Origin: Phlyctochytrium arcticum
Taxonomy: Eukaryota; Chytridiomycota; Chytridiomycetes; Chytridiales; Chytridiaceae
Direction: 5' to 3'
Assembly (NCBI GenBank): GCA_025602905.1
Contig: JAHLKI010000009.1
Location: 434,001 to 498,000 of the forward strand
DNA length: 64,000 bases
The notes under the pieces are model-generated. The model saw only the letters and a list, made by a program, of their open reading frames with translations, searched no databases and was not told the DNA's origin. Of the stretch, positions 43,129 through 57,443 are shown one piece after another. The position numbers and the translations under genes were made by a program. Each line of letters begins with the position of its first letter. Within the stretch, counting starts at the first letter, position 1.

Positions 43129-44474
43129 TTAACCCACAATCCTCAACTCCCGAACCCGATCTTTGGCATACAGATCCTTATGTGCATGATAGAGCGCCAC
43201 AAGCTCATTCACATACCGCCGATGTATTTCCGCCACATACTCTCGGGTAGGGTGTTCCTGCCGAAACACCTTGATGGGGGCTCCCACGACCGAGACCAGT
43301 TTGACCCGACGGGGCATCATGAGGAACCGGCCCCAGACGATGGGTAGTGTAAAAGTACAGAGTTTAGCGAGACGGTCTTGGATCCGCCGGATGGAGGGAA
43401 AATTTTGGTCGCTGATTTGGTAGTAAATATCGCTTTCACCGAATGTAAAGACGGGGACCAGATGGGCGCTGGAAGGAAAAAAAGCTTTAGATGTGTATTC
43501 GTCGCATCATGAGTCAAAAATGAAAAGCTTACCCAGTCTGAATAGCCAACTTGACAAACCCCTTCCGCTTCTCCAGAATAATATCATTGGTGCCAGGGTA
43601 CGCCAACAAAGCCTCATCCGCACCCCCGAGTACAACCATAACCCCGCGCCCAGGTCCCATCTTGGTCAAAACATATTTGAGCGAACGGGCCGACACACTC
43701 ACGACGCCCAAGGCAAGCTGAATCTCGCGCCAGACGGGAAACCACCAGTTGACGTCGAGGGTCGTCATACGGAGCTTGATTCCCGGAAAGAGGCGGGAAA
43801 AGTGGTTGGTTTCCGTCATGAAATTTGGACTTTTTAACATGTGCATTAGATGTTTTTGGTTATTGTTGTTTATCTTGGTGGGGTGGGGTACTTACAGAAG
43901 ACCGTAGCAGTAGATTCCATGCGGATGATACCCAAAGATGTAATTTTCCCGCGGGTCCAATTCCGCCGTCTTGATCAACTCGGCCGAAAAGTAATCCCTA
44001 CACCATTAAACGCATCAGCAAAAAATCCATCATACGTCCCCTCTTAAAACACTTCATCACCGGAAATAATTCCATCCCCTCCAGGCCAAAAGCTCTTTAT
44101 ACCGATCCGTGCCGCCCGTAAAGGGTGTGGCCCGGTCAAACCCGTACGCAAACGTGCAGTAGGCGAGCAGGAAGGGCCAGAGGATGCGCCATTGGGAAAT
44201 GAGAAAGTAGAGGAAGGCGGTGTTGAGGTAAGGGAGGCAGCTGTAGACTGCTACGACCTTTTTTGTGGTATGTAGGATGAATAACCTTTGAATAAATGAC
44301 TTTATAAGATGGAGATCTTACGATGAATTCACAAATGAGTTGAACGGTCTGGTCCAGTAAGCTCTGTAGGGATGTTCCAGTCTTGATGGGTTTGGATGAC
44401 TTGCGCAGGGGGGTTGATGAGACTTTGGCGCTGACCGATGCGGGTGGGGCATCCACAAACCCCGGCTTTTCCAT
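43129..44474 (-). CDS. DGA1: Diacylglycerol acyltransferase, DGAT2 family
   Basis: Five exons (minus strand): 44322..44474, 44061..44257, 43896..43997, 43533..43829, 43129..43468; 362 residues. DGAT2 enzymes in the ER and on lipid droplets add an acyl group from acyl-CoA to diacylglycerol, the last step of triacylglycerol synthesis. Hydrophobic segments near 52-90 form the membrane hairpin. Motifs: YIFGYHPHGI (about 136-145, the catalytic HPHG), MGPGRGVMVVLGGADEAL, EKRKGFVKLAIQTGAHLVPV and FGESDIYYQI. The short N-terminal extension is Ser/Lys/Pro-rich. A wax synthase or monoacylglycerol acyltransferase of the same family is possible, since these cannot be separated by motif alone. Confidence 0.93.
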
Positions 44475-44874
44475 GATGCAGAAGTTTGAGATTTGAGTAG
44501 GTGAGGTTCAGCTGTATGGCCTCTCTTCAAGGCTTTTCCACCCCCACAGTTCGTCTCCTGACTCTCCTCCCAAGCTCTCCTCCTCGTCCTCGGGTCCAAG
44601 CATTAAGCCTTGATCCATATGAACTGCATAGCCACATCGATGGCGCTTGGTCATCGGCACAGTCATCCAGCATCGGCTCAACTGCCGCCCAAGGTTGATC
44701 ATGAATACACATGGACCAAACTTTGTAAAAATGAGGAAACCAATGCCAAATAAACTTACAAGAAAAGAACAAAAGTCACGGACCGTGACTACAAGCACAC
44801 AAACACAAAATAAAAACTATACATATTGAAGGATTGTGGGCAGGTTTTGAGTGGGGAGAAATCTCCAGAGAAAT
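44475..44874. other. Intergenic
   Basis: 400 bp upstream of DGA1 and downstream of the homocitrate synthase stop. No gene is supported. The right half is A-rich, fitting a 3' flank. Confidence 0.45.
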
Positions 44875-47058
<2,184 letters not shown>

Positions 47059-49576
47059 TTAGACGCTGGTATCGCGGTTCTTGCCACCAGTCGAAGATTG
47101 AATCATGACTGGGGTAGAGGAGGTATTCGACGAGTCCAGGCCATGCACTTCATGGTGTTTGAGAAGTACCACGGAAGAAGCGCAATTCGCGTCGGCCCAT
47201 TGTCGCAGGGACGCTGATCCGTTGGCAGATACAAGGGAAGAGTAGGATTCGTAGCCGAGGACGACTAGGTCTTTGCGGCCAAAGGCGATGGAGCGGGATG
47301 TGACGGCGGCGAGGGCGTCGGTCGTGTCAATGGTCTCGACCGTGACGTTGTGGAGTTTGTGGGATTGGCGGATGAGCGAGGCGAGGGCGGGTTCGTCGGC
47401 GTATTCGTCGGCAATGGCTGTTGTCGTTGACGAACGGCGGTCGGCGGCCGTGTCGTCGGATCCTGACTCGGTGTGGTTTGTTGTGGTGGTTGGGGGGACC
47501 GACTCGATGGCCAGTGTGGCCGTGGACGACTGGTTGGTTGTGCGGATGCGGAGTACTGTAACAGCCAGACCGGGGTGGGCGGCCAAGAGGGCAACAAAGC
47601 GGAGGGCTTCACGGTCGTCAATGGTGCCAAAGAAGGGGACAAAGACGTGCTGGTTCTGACCGGGCATGGTAATGGACGGCTCCATGGTTTGCGCAGACGA
47701 GACACCAAAGCCACGGTCGACAAAGACGGCAACGGAACAAGGGGCAGCATCCAATACATCCTTGACAAACGCGTCGTTGATGCAGCTCTTGGTGAGTTCA
47801 TCGGGGGGTTGTTGCCAGGGCAGCAGAATCATGTTGATGCTAGCATCGACTCCGGTCTCGACAATGTTGCTGGCAAAGTCCTCGGGTTGCGACACACTAA
47901 CCAGCGTTCGGACACTGACCCGGTTGAGCTGTCCAAAGGTGCGAAAGACGTTGATGACGGGATCAGCGCGCATGGTTTCTCCTTCGTTGGCAGCCATCAT
48001 GTACGAAGACGTTCGGTCGGTGAGCTTGATCAATCGGAGGGCAAAGACGTTGAGGCGGGCTGAAGCAGATTGGAACATTTGAGTGACGCTCATCATGGCA
48101 GGAACCGTGTGCATGCCAGGCAAACACAACAAAATCTTGACTCCATCAGCGGTAGCAGACTCGAGCACAGCTTGCTCGCGGGTACTCTTTTCCGCATTGT
48201 CGCCGCCACTCATGATGGACAGGCGGTCGTGCGAGGCGTTGCGGCGAATGTACGAGTAGTACTTTGGTGGGTAAATCAAGGTGATGATGGGGGTGGTCAT
48301 AAAAGTGGTAACAAGAGCCATGACGACAAACATGGAAAAGATTTTCTGGTTGATGACTCCGGCTTCGTAGCCCAAGTTGAGGACAATCAGTTCGACCAGA
48401 CCCTTGGTGTTCATGAGGAATCCGACCGTCAAGGACTCCCGCCAGTCAAAGCCAGAGAAGCGAGCAGCGGCCGTGCACCCAACAACTTTTCCTCCCACCG
48501 CAACGGCAATGATGAGGAAGGCGTAACCCCAGGCGGTGCCATCGCTCAATGTGCCAATGTTTGTGTTTAATCCAGAGTAAGCAAAGTACTGTGACGTGCG
48601 TATGATTAGCAACATGAAGATGGATAAAGAAGAAATCCAAGAAACTCACCAAAGGCAACAACAAGATGGTAATAAAGTCTTCAATCTTTTCAGTGAGGCG
48701 AATGGCGAATCCGTGTTGGTGAGGGCAAATCAAGCCAGCCAAGAAACCACCGAAAATCGCGTGAACACCCGCGGCCTGGGTAAACCAAGAGGATCCAAGA
48801 ACGACCATAAAGATGGCCAAGACGCTGAGAGCCGAAATGTTGTCGTTTTGAGCGCCGCGGTTGACGAGGACGACGAGGATGGGGCGGATGGCAAAGTACA
48901 AAAAGAGGGCCCAGCCGATGACAAGCAAAAAGACGTAGACAGCCGTGACGGAATCGGCGGGATTGTTGATGAGCGCAACGACAAGAATGAGCAGACACCA
49001 GGCGACACCGTCATCAACGGCGGCCGAGGCAAGGGTGATTTGACCAACGGGGGTACCGAGCAGTTTGAGTTCAGCCAAGATGCGGGCGAGGACGGGGAAG
49101 GCCGTAATGGACATGGCGACTCCACAAAAGACAAAGAACGAGTAAAAGGGCACGGTGCGATCCGCCAAGTTGTCATAGATCAGTTTGGACACGCCGACCC
49201 CGACAGCAAAGGGCAGAGCAATGCCCGAGAAGGAGATGGCAGCCGAAGACCGGGCCTTTTTGAGGATGGTCTGAAGGTCGAGCTCCAGGCCGACGAGAAA
49301 CAGGAAAAAGATGAGCGCGACATTGGCAATGAGCGAGAGGCGGGGGAGAGATTCTTTGGGGAAAATGTTGTCCTTGAACGCTGGTATCCGGGAGAGGGCG
49401 GTGGGGCCGAGCAATATACCGCCTATGACTTCGGCAATAACGCGTGGTTGTCGAAAGTAGCCGAGAAGGACGGCGAGACCGCGGGAGAGGGCAATGATGA
49501 TGAAGGCCTGGAGGAGGAAGAGCGCAAGAGGGTCCGACAGCGGGTTCTTGCCCGACAGAAATGAACCTTCACCCAT
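47059..49576 (-). CDS. KHA1: CPA2-family K+/H+ antiporter (Kha1/CHX-like)
   Basis: Two exons (minus strand): 48650..49576 and 47059..48588, 61-bp intron; 818 residues. Cation/proton antiporter 2 family, exchanging K+ (or Na+) for protons across endomembranes to set lumenal pH. The first 430 residues contain about 12 hydrophobic segments with family motifs QPRVIAEVIGGILLGPTALS, FLFLVGLELDL, SITAFPVLARILAELKLL, ASAAVDDGVAWCLL (ion-site Asp pair) and VGFLMNTKGLVELIVLNLG. The rest is a cytosolic tail with USP-like folds (VKILLCLPGMHTV; NMILLPWQQP; DLVVLGYES) as in yeast Kha1 (873) and plant CHX proteins. The ATG at 49574-49576 gives the standard N terminus. Confidence 0.93.
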
Positions 49577-51963
49577 GTTGTTGTTGATTGGTTTTACGCG
49601 TGTCGGTTAGTTTTACAAGTGTCTGAAGCCGATGTGCGCTTGATGCACAAAAGTTGGTGAGTATAGCCTTGGCTGTGGTGGTGGGGGGAGGAAAGTGACA
49701 AGTGAGCTATTTGTATGGGAGCCGTGTTGATGGGCTTTTGGGCAATAGGGTATTATGGTTGGTTGGAGGGAAAAGGGCCGGGTGGCACGTCCAGTATAAC
49801 AGCGGCGGCCTGTTTATGGGCCAAGAACAATAACAAAGGGTGTTCTTTTTTCTGAGTGAGCGAGAGGCCAGTTGTTCGGATTAACTTTTTTGTGTGGGTT
49901 TGTGGAGGTGGAGAGGGAGAGCAGTAGGATGAGCGGGAAAAAAGTGTCTCTGCTCCCTTTTTAAACTGCTAAAACTTCAAATGTATCGGGGGCGCTGCAT
50001 CCATCCTGCTGCATCCAGCCAGCTGCAACATTCCATCTCCGCTGCCAATGATAACTAACAAAGTGTGACATTCCCACCACTGCATGGCTGGGCCGCCAGT
50101 TTTGATGACTGTGCCTCTCGTGCCTTGGCATTTGCACTTTTGTTCTTTTTGCGCCAAACAGAACAAAAAGGCGACAACTTTGGAACATGGCGCCGCCGGG
50201 CTGCCAATGATTGCAATTTCGATTCGAGGCTCCGGCGTTCGATCTTCCGTTTTACATACCAAGAGATTCTTTCCTTAAAACTTTAAAACACGGCAAAATA
50301 AAGTTGCTACTTCTTGGCATTTCGTTTAACTTTTAGCTTGCCAACCTTTTGTGCATGAGCTGCGTGGTAGCGGGAAAACGTGCCAACCAAGCACAACTCT
50401 CCCTTGCGATCCCACCGAATATTTTTTAGTTACGATAGAAGTTTAGAATATACCCGTGGATATCAAACTATGAAACAATACAGCAGGTTCGGCGCTCGCT
50501 GATTGGCTCCTGCCCGCCAAGTCGCTTTTTAACAGGGTTCGGGCGTTCTCGGGCTCCACATATTCGAGAGAAATGCCAAGGCATCTCCTTCTGGATTTGT
50601 TCTGGATCTTCGTTCGACGACAAGAACAAACCTGAGAACCCCGGGTCCCATTCCTTTTTTGGATATTGCTTTGAATATTATAACAATCAATGGAATGATG
50701 GACGCTCCAGAACTCATTTCTCGTGCAATGTGCTAATGTTCGATTGCTTTGCAGATCAACCTGGGTTCCCGACTGGGGGTCCTTTCACTCGCTGATTATC
50801 GCATAATATGCGAAGGCTATTTATTATACGGTGTCTCAACATTGGTCCTCCCAAACTTGACATTGATTGTCGTGCATGTATTTGGCATCATTGTATAAGC
50901 CAACTTCTGGAATAGCACAGGTGGATGTACGCATGTTCAGTGTTCTTTGTAAGAAAGAAATGATATGAACAGAGTCAAACATGAGGCGGAAAATTCCGGA
51001 AATCTGTTCAAACCTTCAAACGTCAAAATCCTGGCCTCAAACTACTGGCTATCTGTCGCCGCGAAACTCATATTTGGAATGCAGAATGCCCAATTCGGAA
51101 AGTCACCGACTCCGACTCCGAAAGTGGGTCTGAAGTGGGGTCCCGATTTTACGGCAAAAATCCCAAACGGGTTTCCTGTTCATAAACGGGCGCGGCATCA
51201 ACAGCCGCGACCCACACCAAGGCCCAATGTAGATCTTTTGGTGCCGTAAATGGGATTCTTTGGTCCCGAAAAGGGTTATAAGTGTGTGAAAGCGAAGGTG
51301 CGGATTGAGGATGTGGTATTCGATATAAAAATTGGTTAGAAAAGTTTAGGCATACCTGAGGAATACAGAGCTAACCGAGCCTGCAAAGCGGCGGCAATAC
51401 ACAATACTCCCTGCATTAGGACATTGAGGGCCCCCCCTTGAAAACTGACCATTGATCGAAACTGTTCATTCATTCCATCTTTTTCAAACTTCATCAACCC
51501 ACACCCTCCAAAGTCCTTGAAAAGAGATAGGTAATGAGTGATTTGCACTGTTGAATACTTTCAAAGTTCAAACTTTTGTGAGCTCATCTCGATAATACGA
51601 AAATTATGCCAACGGGTTTCGTTCTTGACTGATGATCCAAGTTCGAATAATAATTTGGTCTGTCAAATAGGGAAACCCTGATTCTATGGAGAATGAACCG
51701 ATAAAGCAGGAATTCCTCTGTGCTGATGTGCAGACGCTTTGGCTTCGTGAGGAAATAACTTACTGTAGCAGTTTTTTGGACCTCAAATTATAGACAGTTT
51801 GCAGACAGCCGTGGGAACTTTCGGACCAGTTGCATCTGCGACCTGTCATGAACTGCGCCACCCACCGAGAGCTAAGCCATCGGGTTGGCAAACATCTTGC
51901 AACCTCGAACTGTGAGATTTGACCAAAGTGCAAATCTTAATCGACGTCGGACGCCTTTTTATA
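49577..51963. other. 2.4 kb gene-poor region
   Basis: The longest stretch without a supported gene. The left 300 bp are G-rich on the plus strand and probably belong to the antiporter promoter. Frames of 60-100 codons at 49961-50286, 50529-50717, 50965-51249 and 51336-51548 show no homology, no splice partners and mutual overlap. The part at 51150-51210 loosely resembles 2470-2510 (see findings). The right end holds the NDUFA12 promoter. Confidence 0.45.
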
Positions 51964-52699
51964 ATGCCAAAGCTCCCAGCAACAACTTGGCTTGATGGTA
52001 CGTTCCTGTCTCTAATGGCTGCCTCATGCTTCTAGGGCATAGTTGTCTACTATTCAAGTCACTTTCACTAACTTTGACCGCCATCACCCATTCTTGCTTC
52101 CTATTACGCAGCCTTTCTCGGAACGGTAAGAAGAGAATCAAGAAATCCATATCGAGAGAAGCCTGTAACTCATCAAACAATCTATATCTAGTTTACTGCC
52201 ATCCGATACAACGGTCCCCGCCGCACACTGCGACAAATCCTCACCATGTACGCCCCAAAACCATAACGAATCCATATGTTACAATCTTAATATCTTTGAT
52301 TTAGTGATCAACCCCGGGTTGGCACATTGGTAGGCCGTGACGAAGCCGGGAACAGCTACTACGAGAACCGGGAAGATATCGTGTTGCGAGACCGATGGGT
52401 GGAGTACAAATCGTGGAACCCGGATGCATCGCAGGTTCCCGCAGAATGGTGGGTTACTTTTTGACACAATCCGGCTCCAGTCGCTGAGATTATATTGACC
52501 ATGATTGTCAATTGTCAGGCATCAATGGCTTCACCGCATCACTGATGAAGTACCCAACCCCGAAAATATCCCTCGCCCCTTCTTCTCACCGCCTCATATC
52601 GAGAACCTAACTGGCTCGACCGGCGCCTTCAAGACATATAACACAACTGTTCCCAAATACAACAGTTGGACCCCAGGCACCAAGGCTCGACAGGGATAA
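51964..52699 (+). CDS. NDUFA12: NADH:ubiquinone oxidoreductase subunit NDUFA12 (B17.2)
   Basis: Five exons: 51964..51997, 52112..52125, 52192..52247, 52305..52448, 52519..52699; 142 residues, normal length. Supernumerary subunit of mitochondrial complex I, near the peripheral arm junction. Motifs: RVGTLVGRDEAGNSYYENRE, DIVLRDRWVEYKSWNPDASQ, VPAEWHQWLHRITDEVPNPE. Its presence shows this fungus has proton-pumping complex I. Exon 2 is a 14-nt microexon, fixed by phase on both sides; intron 1 is the longest here (114 bp). If exon 2 were skipped the frame would shift. Confidence 0.92.
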
Positions 52700-52955
52700 A
52701 ATACCAAAACAAGGTTTTGTTTTCACACAAAGTAGATGGTTGCATGCGTCGTTTCGACACGAAATCGAAATGTGGGAGAGGAATTCCGTTCACCGTTCTA
52801 TATATATACATACACACATGTCTCTAGAGAACAAGAGATTCACGATTTGCTACCAAAAAAGCCAAGTTGCAATAATCTATCCTCTTTCTATGCTTTCTCT
52901 AACAATTTACTTGCAAAATTGTCTACCTCCACAGCACCACCCATACGCACACCAC

Positions 52956-55369
52956 CTAATCTCTTGATTGAAAGTAGGATGTCAGTCGCCGATTGGATTT
53001 GTCTGCCGCAATGGCAGCCGCCCGACGAGTTGTTTTCCGAGGTGTTGCCTCTTTTGATGTTGGTCGAGAGCTTTTATCATCCGTATCTGGGCCTGGGCCA
53101 TCGATCGACATATCCTGAGAAGTTGGAGTGTCTGTACCACTGTCGTCTTTGTCACTCGCCACATCTGACTCTGATTCGGCCAGTTCCGATTCCTCCTCCT
53201 CCTCCACTACCGACTTGGTGCTCTTACCACTTGCTTTCTTGCGTTTCGTTATTACTACCTTCTTGACCCCTTGAACCCCCGCTACCCCAACTGATGCTGC
53301 CTTGACTTTGGCAGGCAGTTTCCCCGCCCTCGCCGCATCCAACAACAGCAACGATTTTTTCAAGGTGGACGGAACAGCTACCACCCCCGCCAACAATGCA
53401 GACTGGGTATGCCACTGCACAGCCCGAGTCGTGTCCGCCACTGCCGGGTCACTCCCTAATTTGACCCGAATATGCTCTACGGCCATCACGCGCCGTATAT
53501 GCGAAAAGAGGTGCATTGTACTTCCCAGATTTGTCCGGTCCACAATCTGCCATTGAGAATCTGCATTGGGTGATAATGTGTATCCGAATGTATCGCGCAG
53601 AAAAGTATCGGTGGTTATCTTTCGACCTTCATAATCGGCTTGTAGGGCTTCAGTGTCGATAGCCGTGTCCGCAGGTGGTTTAGTGGATTTGCTCCGGGGT
53701 CGCTTGACGCCTTTCTGGGGACCCACTGCTGGCTCGTTCTTAGATGTGGATGAGGGTCCGAGTGGAACTGTGGGAAAATCCCACAAGTTGGCCAAAAGTC
53801 CTGCCAAGAAGGAATTTCCAGCGGGTAAGTTCCAAAATCTTCTGTTTTCAGTGGTAGGTTTGTACGTACCAGATTTGGGACCTTGCACCACCAAAAAGAG
53901 GGGTTCCTCCGAATCTACCGCTGGTTGTGTTTCCACAATACAGACGGCACATACTTGAAAATCCACCCAGTTAATCATCATATTCCCGGTATATCATTTG
54001 CTTAAGTAAAACCCTACCTTCGTTCCTTGGAGCTTTCTTTTTTGATTTGGCGGGATACCGCTTGACCCCTGCATCCTCCATGTCTTCCAATGGAGGACAT
54101 AGATTACACGTCTCGTCCTTCTCGGTGTCTGTAGAATAGGAAATTGTATGTGAGCAAGAATTGAGACTGGAGCTAGTGGACATTTAGAAGTACCGGTGGT
54201 CGGTGTTGTTGTATTTGAAAAGAGCCTATCTTGGGCAATGATTTTGACTGCCTTTGACTTTTGGGTCGCGTAAAGAAACATTCATCAGATGTCTCATTCG
54301 AATAGAGAAGTGAACCGTAAACTTGAGAGCTCACCTCGGCAAATGCGCGACAGTGGTCCTTGACGGGACATGATGGACAATCGGGGGCCGCTACCGGCGT
54401 ACATATGGTAGCTCCAAGATCCATCAGCGCTTGATTAAAATGGCCCGGCCGGTTGGAATGCAAAATCTCCTTGGCCAACGACCTGGCACCAAGGTAAACT
54501 CCGTAAATTTAAAAACGCAAACAAGAGCAAAGAACTATACCAGTGCAAAAGAATCGAGTCTTTAGCCTTTGGATCACTCGCAATAGCTCTAACTCGGGAC
54601 AACACTCGAACAACATTCCCATCTACGAGCGGTGCCGGAATATTGTACGCAATAGAGCAAATGGCCCCAGCAGTATAGGGACCTATCCCGGGTACCTGCT
54701 TTTGCAGAATGACGGGATCCCGCGGAAGGCGGCCTCCAAAATCCGATACAACCAGTTTGGCCGCTTCGTGCAGACGGCGAGCTCGGGAGTAATAGCCCAG
54801 TCCAGACCAGATTTGATGCACACTCTCAGGATCTGCTTTTGCTAAATCATGAATGGTTGGCCATTTTGAAAGCCATTTCTCGTAATATGGAATGACTGTT
54901 GCGACTTGCGTCTGCACGGGGGGAGGGAGATCAAATGTCAGTTTTCCTCAAATGTTTACGTCCAGTGCTCAAAATCTCAATGTACCTGCTGCAGCATAAC
55001 CTCACTGATCCATACTACGTTTCTCCAATCAGTCAAATATGCATGCAATAATACACTCAAGAGTGATCACTCACCTTCATAAGCCCGTTGCGCACTCTGC
55101 TCCTCATCGATATTCTCTTTTTCCGACCCAAAACTCATTTCTGTATCCAAGACCCCATTACCCACCCCACTCTTGACCCGCCATGGCATTTCCCGCTGAT
55201 GTTCATCGTACCATTTCAACAGCTGATCTTGAAACCCTTGACGCTCGCACGCGTCGTCAAAGGAATGGTATCGCTCGGTATGACATTTTGTTCGAAGGTG
55301 GGTAATGGCCTCGGAGAGAAGGCGGGGTCTGGCGGGACTGGCTACTACTGCAGCAGCTGCGGTTGTCAT
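52956..55369 (-). CDS. MUTYH: Adenine DNA glycosylase MutY/MUTYH
   Basis: Eight exons (minus strand): 55075..55369, 54986..55014, 54541..54911, 54335..54482, 54194..54257, 54018..54128, 53870..53953, 52956..53800; 648 residues. Base-excision repair enzyme that removes adenine mispaired with 8-oxoguanine. HhH-GPD core: MPWRV, WISEVMLQQTQVATVIPYYE (catalytic Glu), WSGLGYYSRARRLHEAAK, VPGIGPYTAGAICSIAY and PLVDGNVVRVLSR (catalytic Asp). The iron-sulphur loop is Cys-x7-Cys-x2-Cys-x5-Cys (usual first spacing is six). A Nudix-like 8-oxoG recognition domain follows (KSGLLANLWDFPTVPLGP). Intron 53801..53869 is 69 bp and in frame; splicing is inferred because it interrupts the conserved GLLANLWDF. The C terminus is Glu/Ser/Lys-rich and ends RRLTSYFQSRD. 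The start chosen is ATG 55367-55369. Confidence 0.93.
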
Positions 55370-55608
55370 GTCCTTTGCGCCTTGGATCTGCTGCAATTGG
55401 GTTAACAGTAAACCTTGATTTTTTTGAAAGTTTTTGCACGGTAGCACAATGGGATGTCATCAAACATGATGCCCAATGCAAAACAACTATAGAATGGATA
55501 TATGCTCCCTCAATTTTATAACTGCTCTCGGCCCAAAACCCGGCCCCAGAAGGGTGTCCCGGAAACCATGTAGGCCGAAACCCGCATGTATATGTGAAGG
55601 AAGGACTT

Positions 55609-57443
55609 CTAATGCGCATGAAATGGAGCAACCACTGCTTCTAAAGATGTGCCCTTGGTTTCGGGAACATACTTGTACACCAACACCCATCCCAGACTCA
55701 CAATAAGGGAATAGAGAAAGAACGTACCTGGTCCGGAACATCAAAAACAAAATCAAGAAACAGCACTAATGCAGCATGCAAAACTTACCGGAAGGAGAGA
55801 GCAAGTTTATCAACTCCAGAAAGGTAATGGAAACCAGAAAGTTGCAAAACTAGATCGGAAATGGGTAATCCATATTGCACTCATGACGGGGTGAAGGCCT
55901 TCCTTACCCAATTGGCGGCAATAGCAAGAGCCGCTCCTTTCCCACGCACCGACTGAGGCAAGATTTCGGACATGATTGTCCACGGAACACAGCCTGCTCT
56001 TTGAGTTACTCAAACAGATCGCACAAGCAACAGATCGGGATCACACACCTAGCCCCATGGCATAATAAGTGACAAAGAGAACCAAGCTTGCCAGTGATGT
56101 CCATGCACGAAAGGATGCTGTGGCAGAAGGTTCGAGACCATCATTGCGCGGAATTGTGTCAGGATTTCGGAAGGACAATGACAGAACGACCAAGCCAATC
56201 ACGGCCCCCACAAGGGTGCGCAAAAGTAATGGACGTCGCCCGGTGTGATCAATCATACGCATGGACGCGACTGAGCAATAAGCTTTAGCGATGATAGGTC
56301 AGGTTTGCAAAAGCCAGACTCCTACCGGTAGCCCCACAATTAGCCAGCGCAATGAATACGGAATACAAGATGGCATTCTCTTTCTGGTAAAACCCAGCCA
56401 TTTGCAGGATAGTTGCACTGAAGTACATGATGGTGTTGATTCTTTTTGATTGCCGATCGGGATTAGTTCTGGCACATTGCATATTGCATAGGCTTCCTTG
56501 CCGAGAAAGCTTACCCTGAAAACTGCTGGAGGGCCTGCAGACCGACAGCTATCAGGACTGGTCTTCGGTATTCTGGCCTGCTAATGACCTCTTTCCACGA
56601 AGCGGTTTGTGTGGAAGATGCTAACCCTCGCGATATTTGGGAAATAACATCCTCCAATGTGTCGTGGGATGCAGCAGGTTGTAGCTTTTTCAAAACCTCA
56701 AATGCTTCCCGGTCTCGTCCCTTTTGCACGAGGAACCGGGGACTTTCCGGTACATACATCATGGCAAGAAACTGCACGCCCGCTGGGACTGCCACCAGCC
56801 CAAACATCCATCGCCAGTTGTTTTCGCTGGTAGGCGGACGGCTAAATGTGTAAGCAGTCAGATAGCTGATGACTTGGCCTGCAGTGATGAACAGCACATT
56901 GAGACTGATGAGAAAACCACGAGTGTGGGGAGGGGCAACCTCAGACACATAGATTGGAACTGCACCACCGGCTACGCCAACCCCCACGCCAGCAATGATC
57001 CGGCCAAAGAGCAAGACGACGAAATTGCTTGCCAATCCCATCATCGCTGCTCCTACGAGAAAGACCACCGCCGATAGGCGAATAGCGGCACGTCGTCCCT
57101 GGCGATCCGTCAAAACTCCCGAGCATAACGCCCCCATGACCGCCCCAATGATCACTCCACTAACTATCAGTGATTTTTGACGATCTGAAAGATGGAATGC
57201 ATCGGATATAAACAATGTTGCGCCGCTGATGATGCCAGCATCATAGCCTGAAATGAGACCTCCGAGAGCTGCTGCAACACTTATTGTCGCAATGTACCGA
57301 GTGTCATATTGAGCTGAGACTGAGACTGAGAGTCCTTGCGACCCCGAATCCTCCTCGACATCCTGATCAGCAGCTCGGGAAAGAAGGTGACTTGTTGATA
57401 CTTCTTCTGCGTCGATCTCAGTCCATTGTTCGTTTCCCGGCAT
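55609..57443 (-). CDS. Sugar-porter MFS transporter
   Basis: Six exons (minus strand): 56515..57443, 56326..56441, 56049..56270, 55908..55993, 55789..55849, 55609..55727; 510 residues with twelve expected membrane segments. Major facilitator sugar-porter motifs: GYDAGIISGATLFI, TDRQGRRAAIRLS after TM2, GRIIAGVGVGVAGGAVPIYV, PESPRFLVQKGR after TM6, GLQALQQFSGINTIMYFS in TM7, DHTGRRPLLL, and PETKGTSLE near the end. Closest in style are myo-inositol and hexose/pentose proton symporters. Splicing of intron 2 uses CTCAG at 56271 (55 bp) rather than a nearer AAAG, since both keep frame but the first gives a normal intron. It is divergent from ribokinase, which hints at ribose or another pentose as substrate. 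Confidence 0.92.

Noticed and set aside
48596..49564. 322-codon plus-strand frame antisense to the antiporter gene
   Set aside because: It is a mirror of conserved antiporter codons, giving an Asp/Glu/Gly/Lys-rich sequence without family features.
56283..56325. 43-bp intron in the sugar porter using the nearer AAAG acceptor
   Set aside because: It keeps frame but is shorter than any other intron here; the CTCAG acceptor gives 55 bp and a more typical protein sequence.
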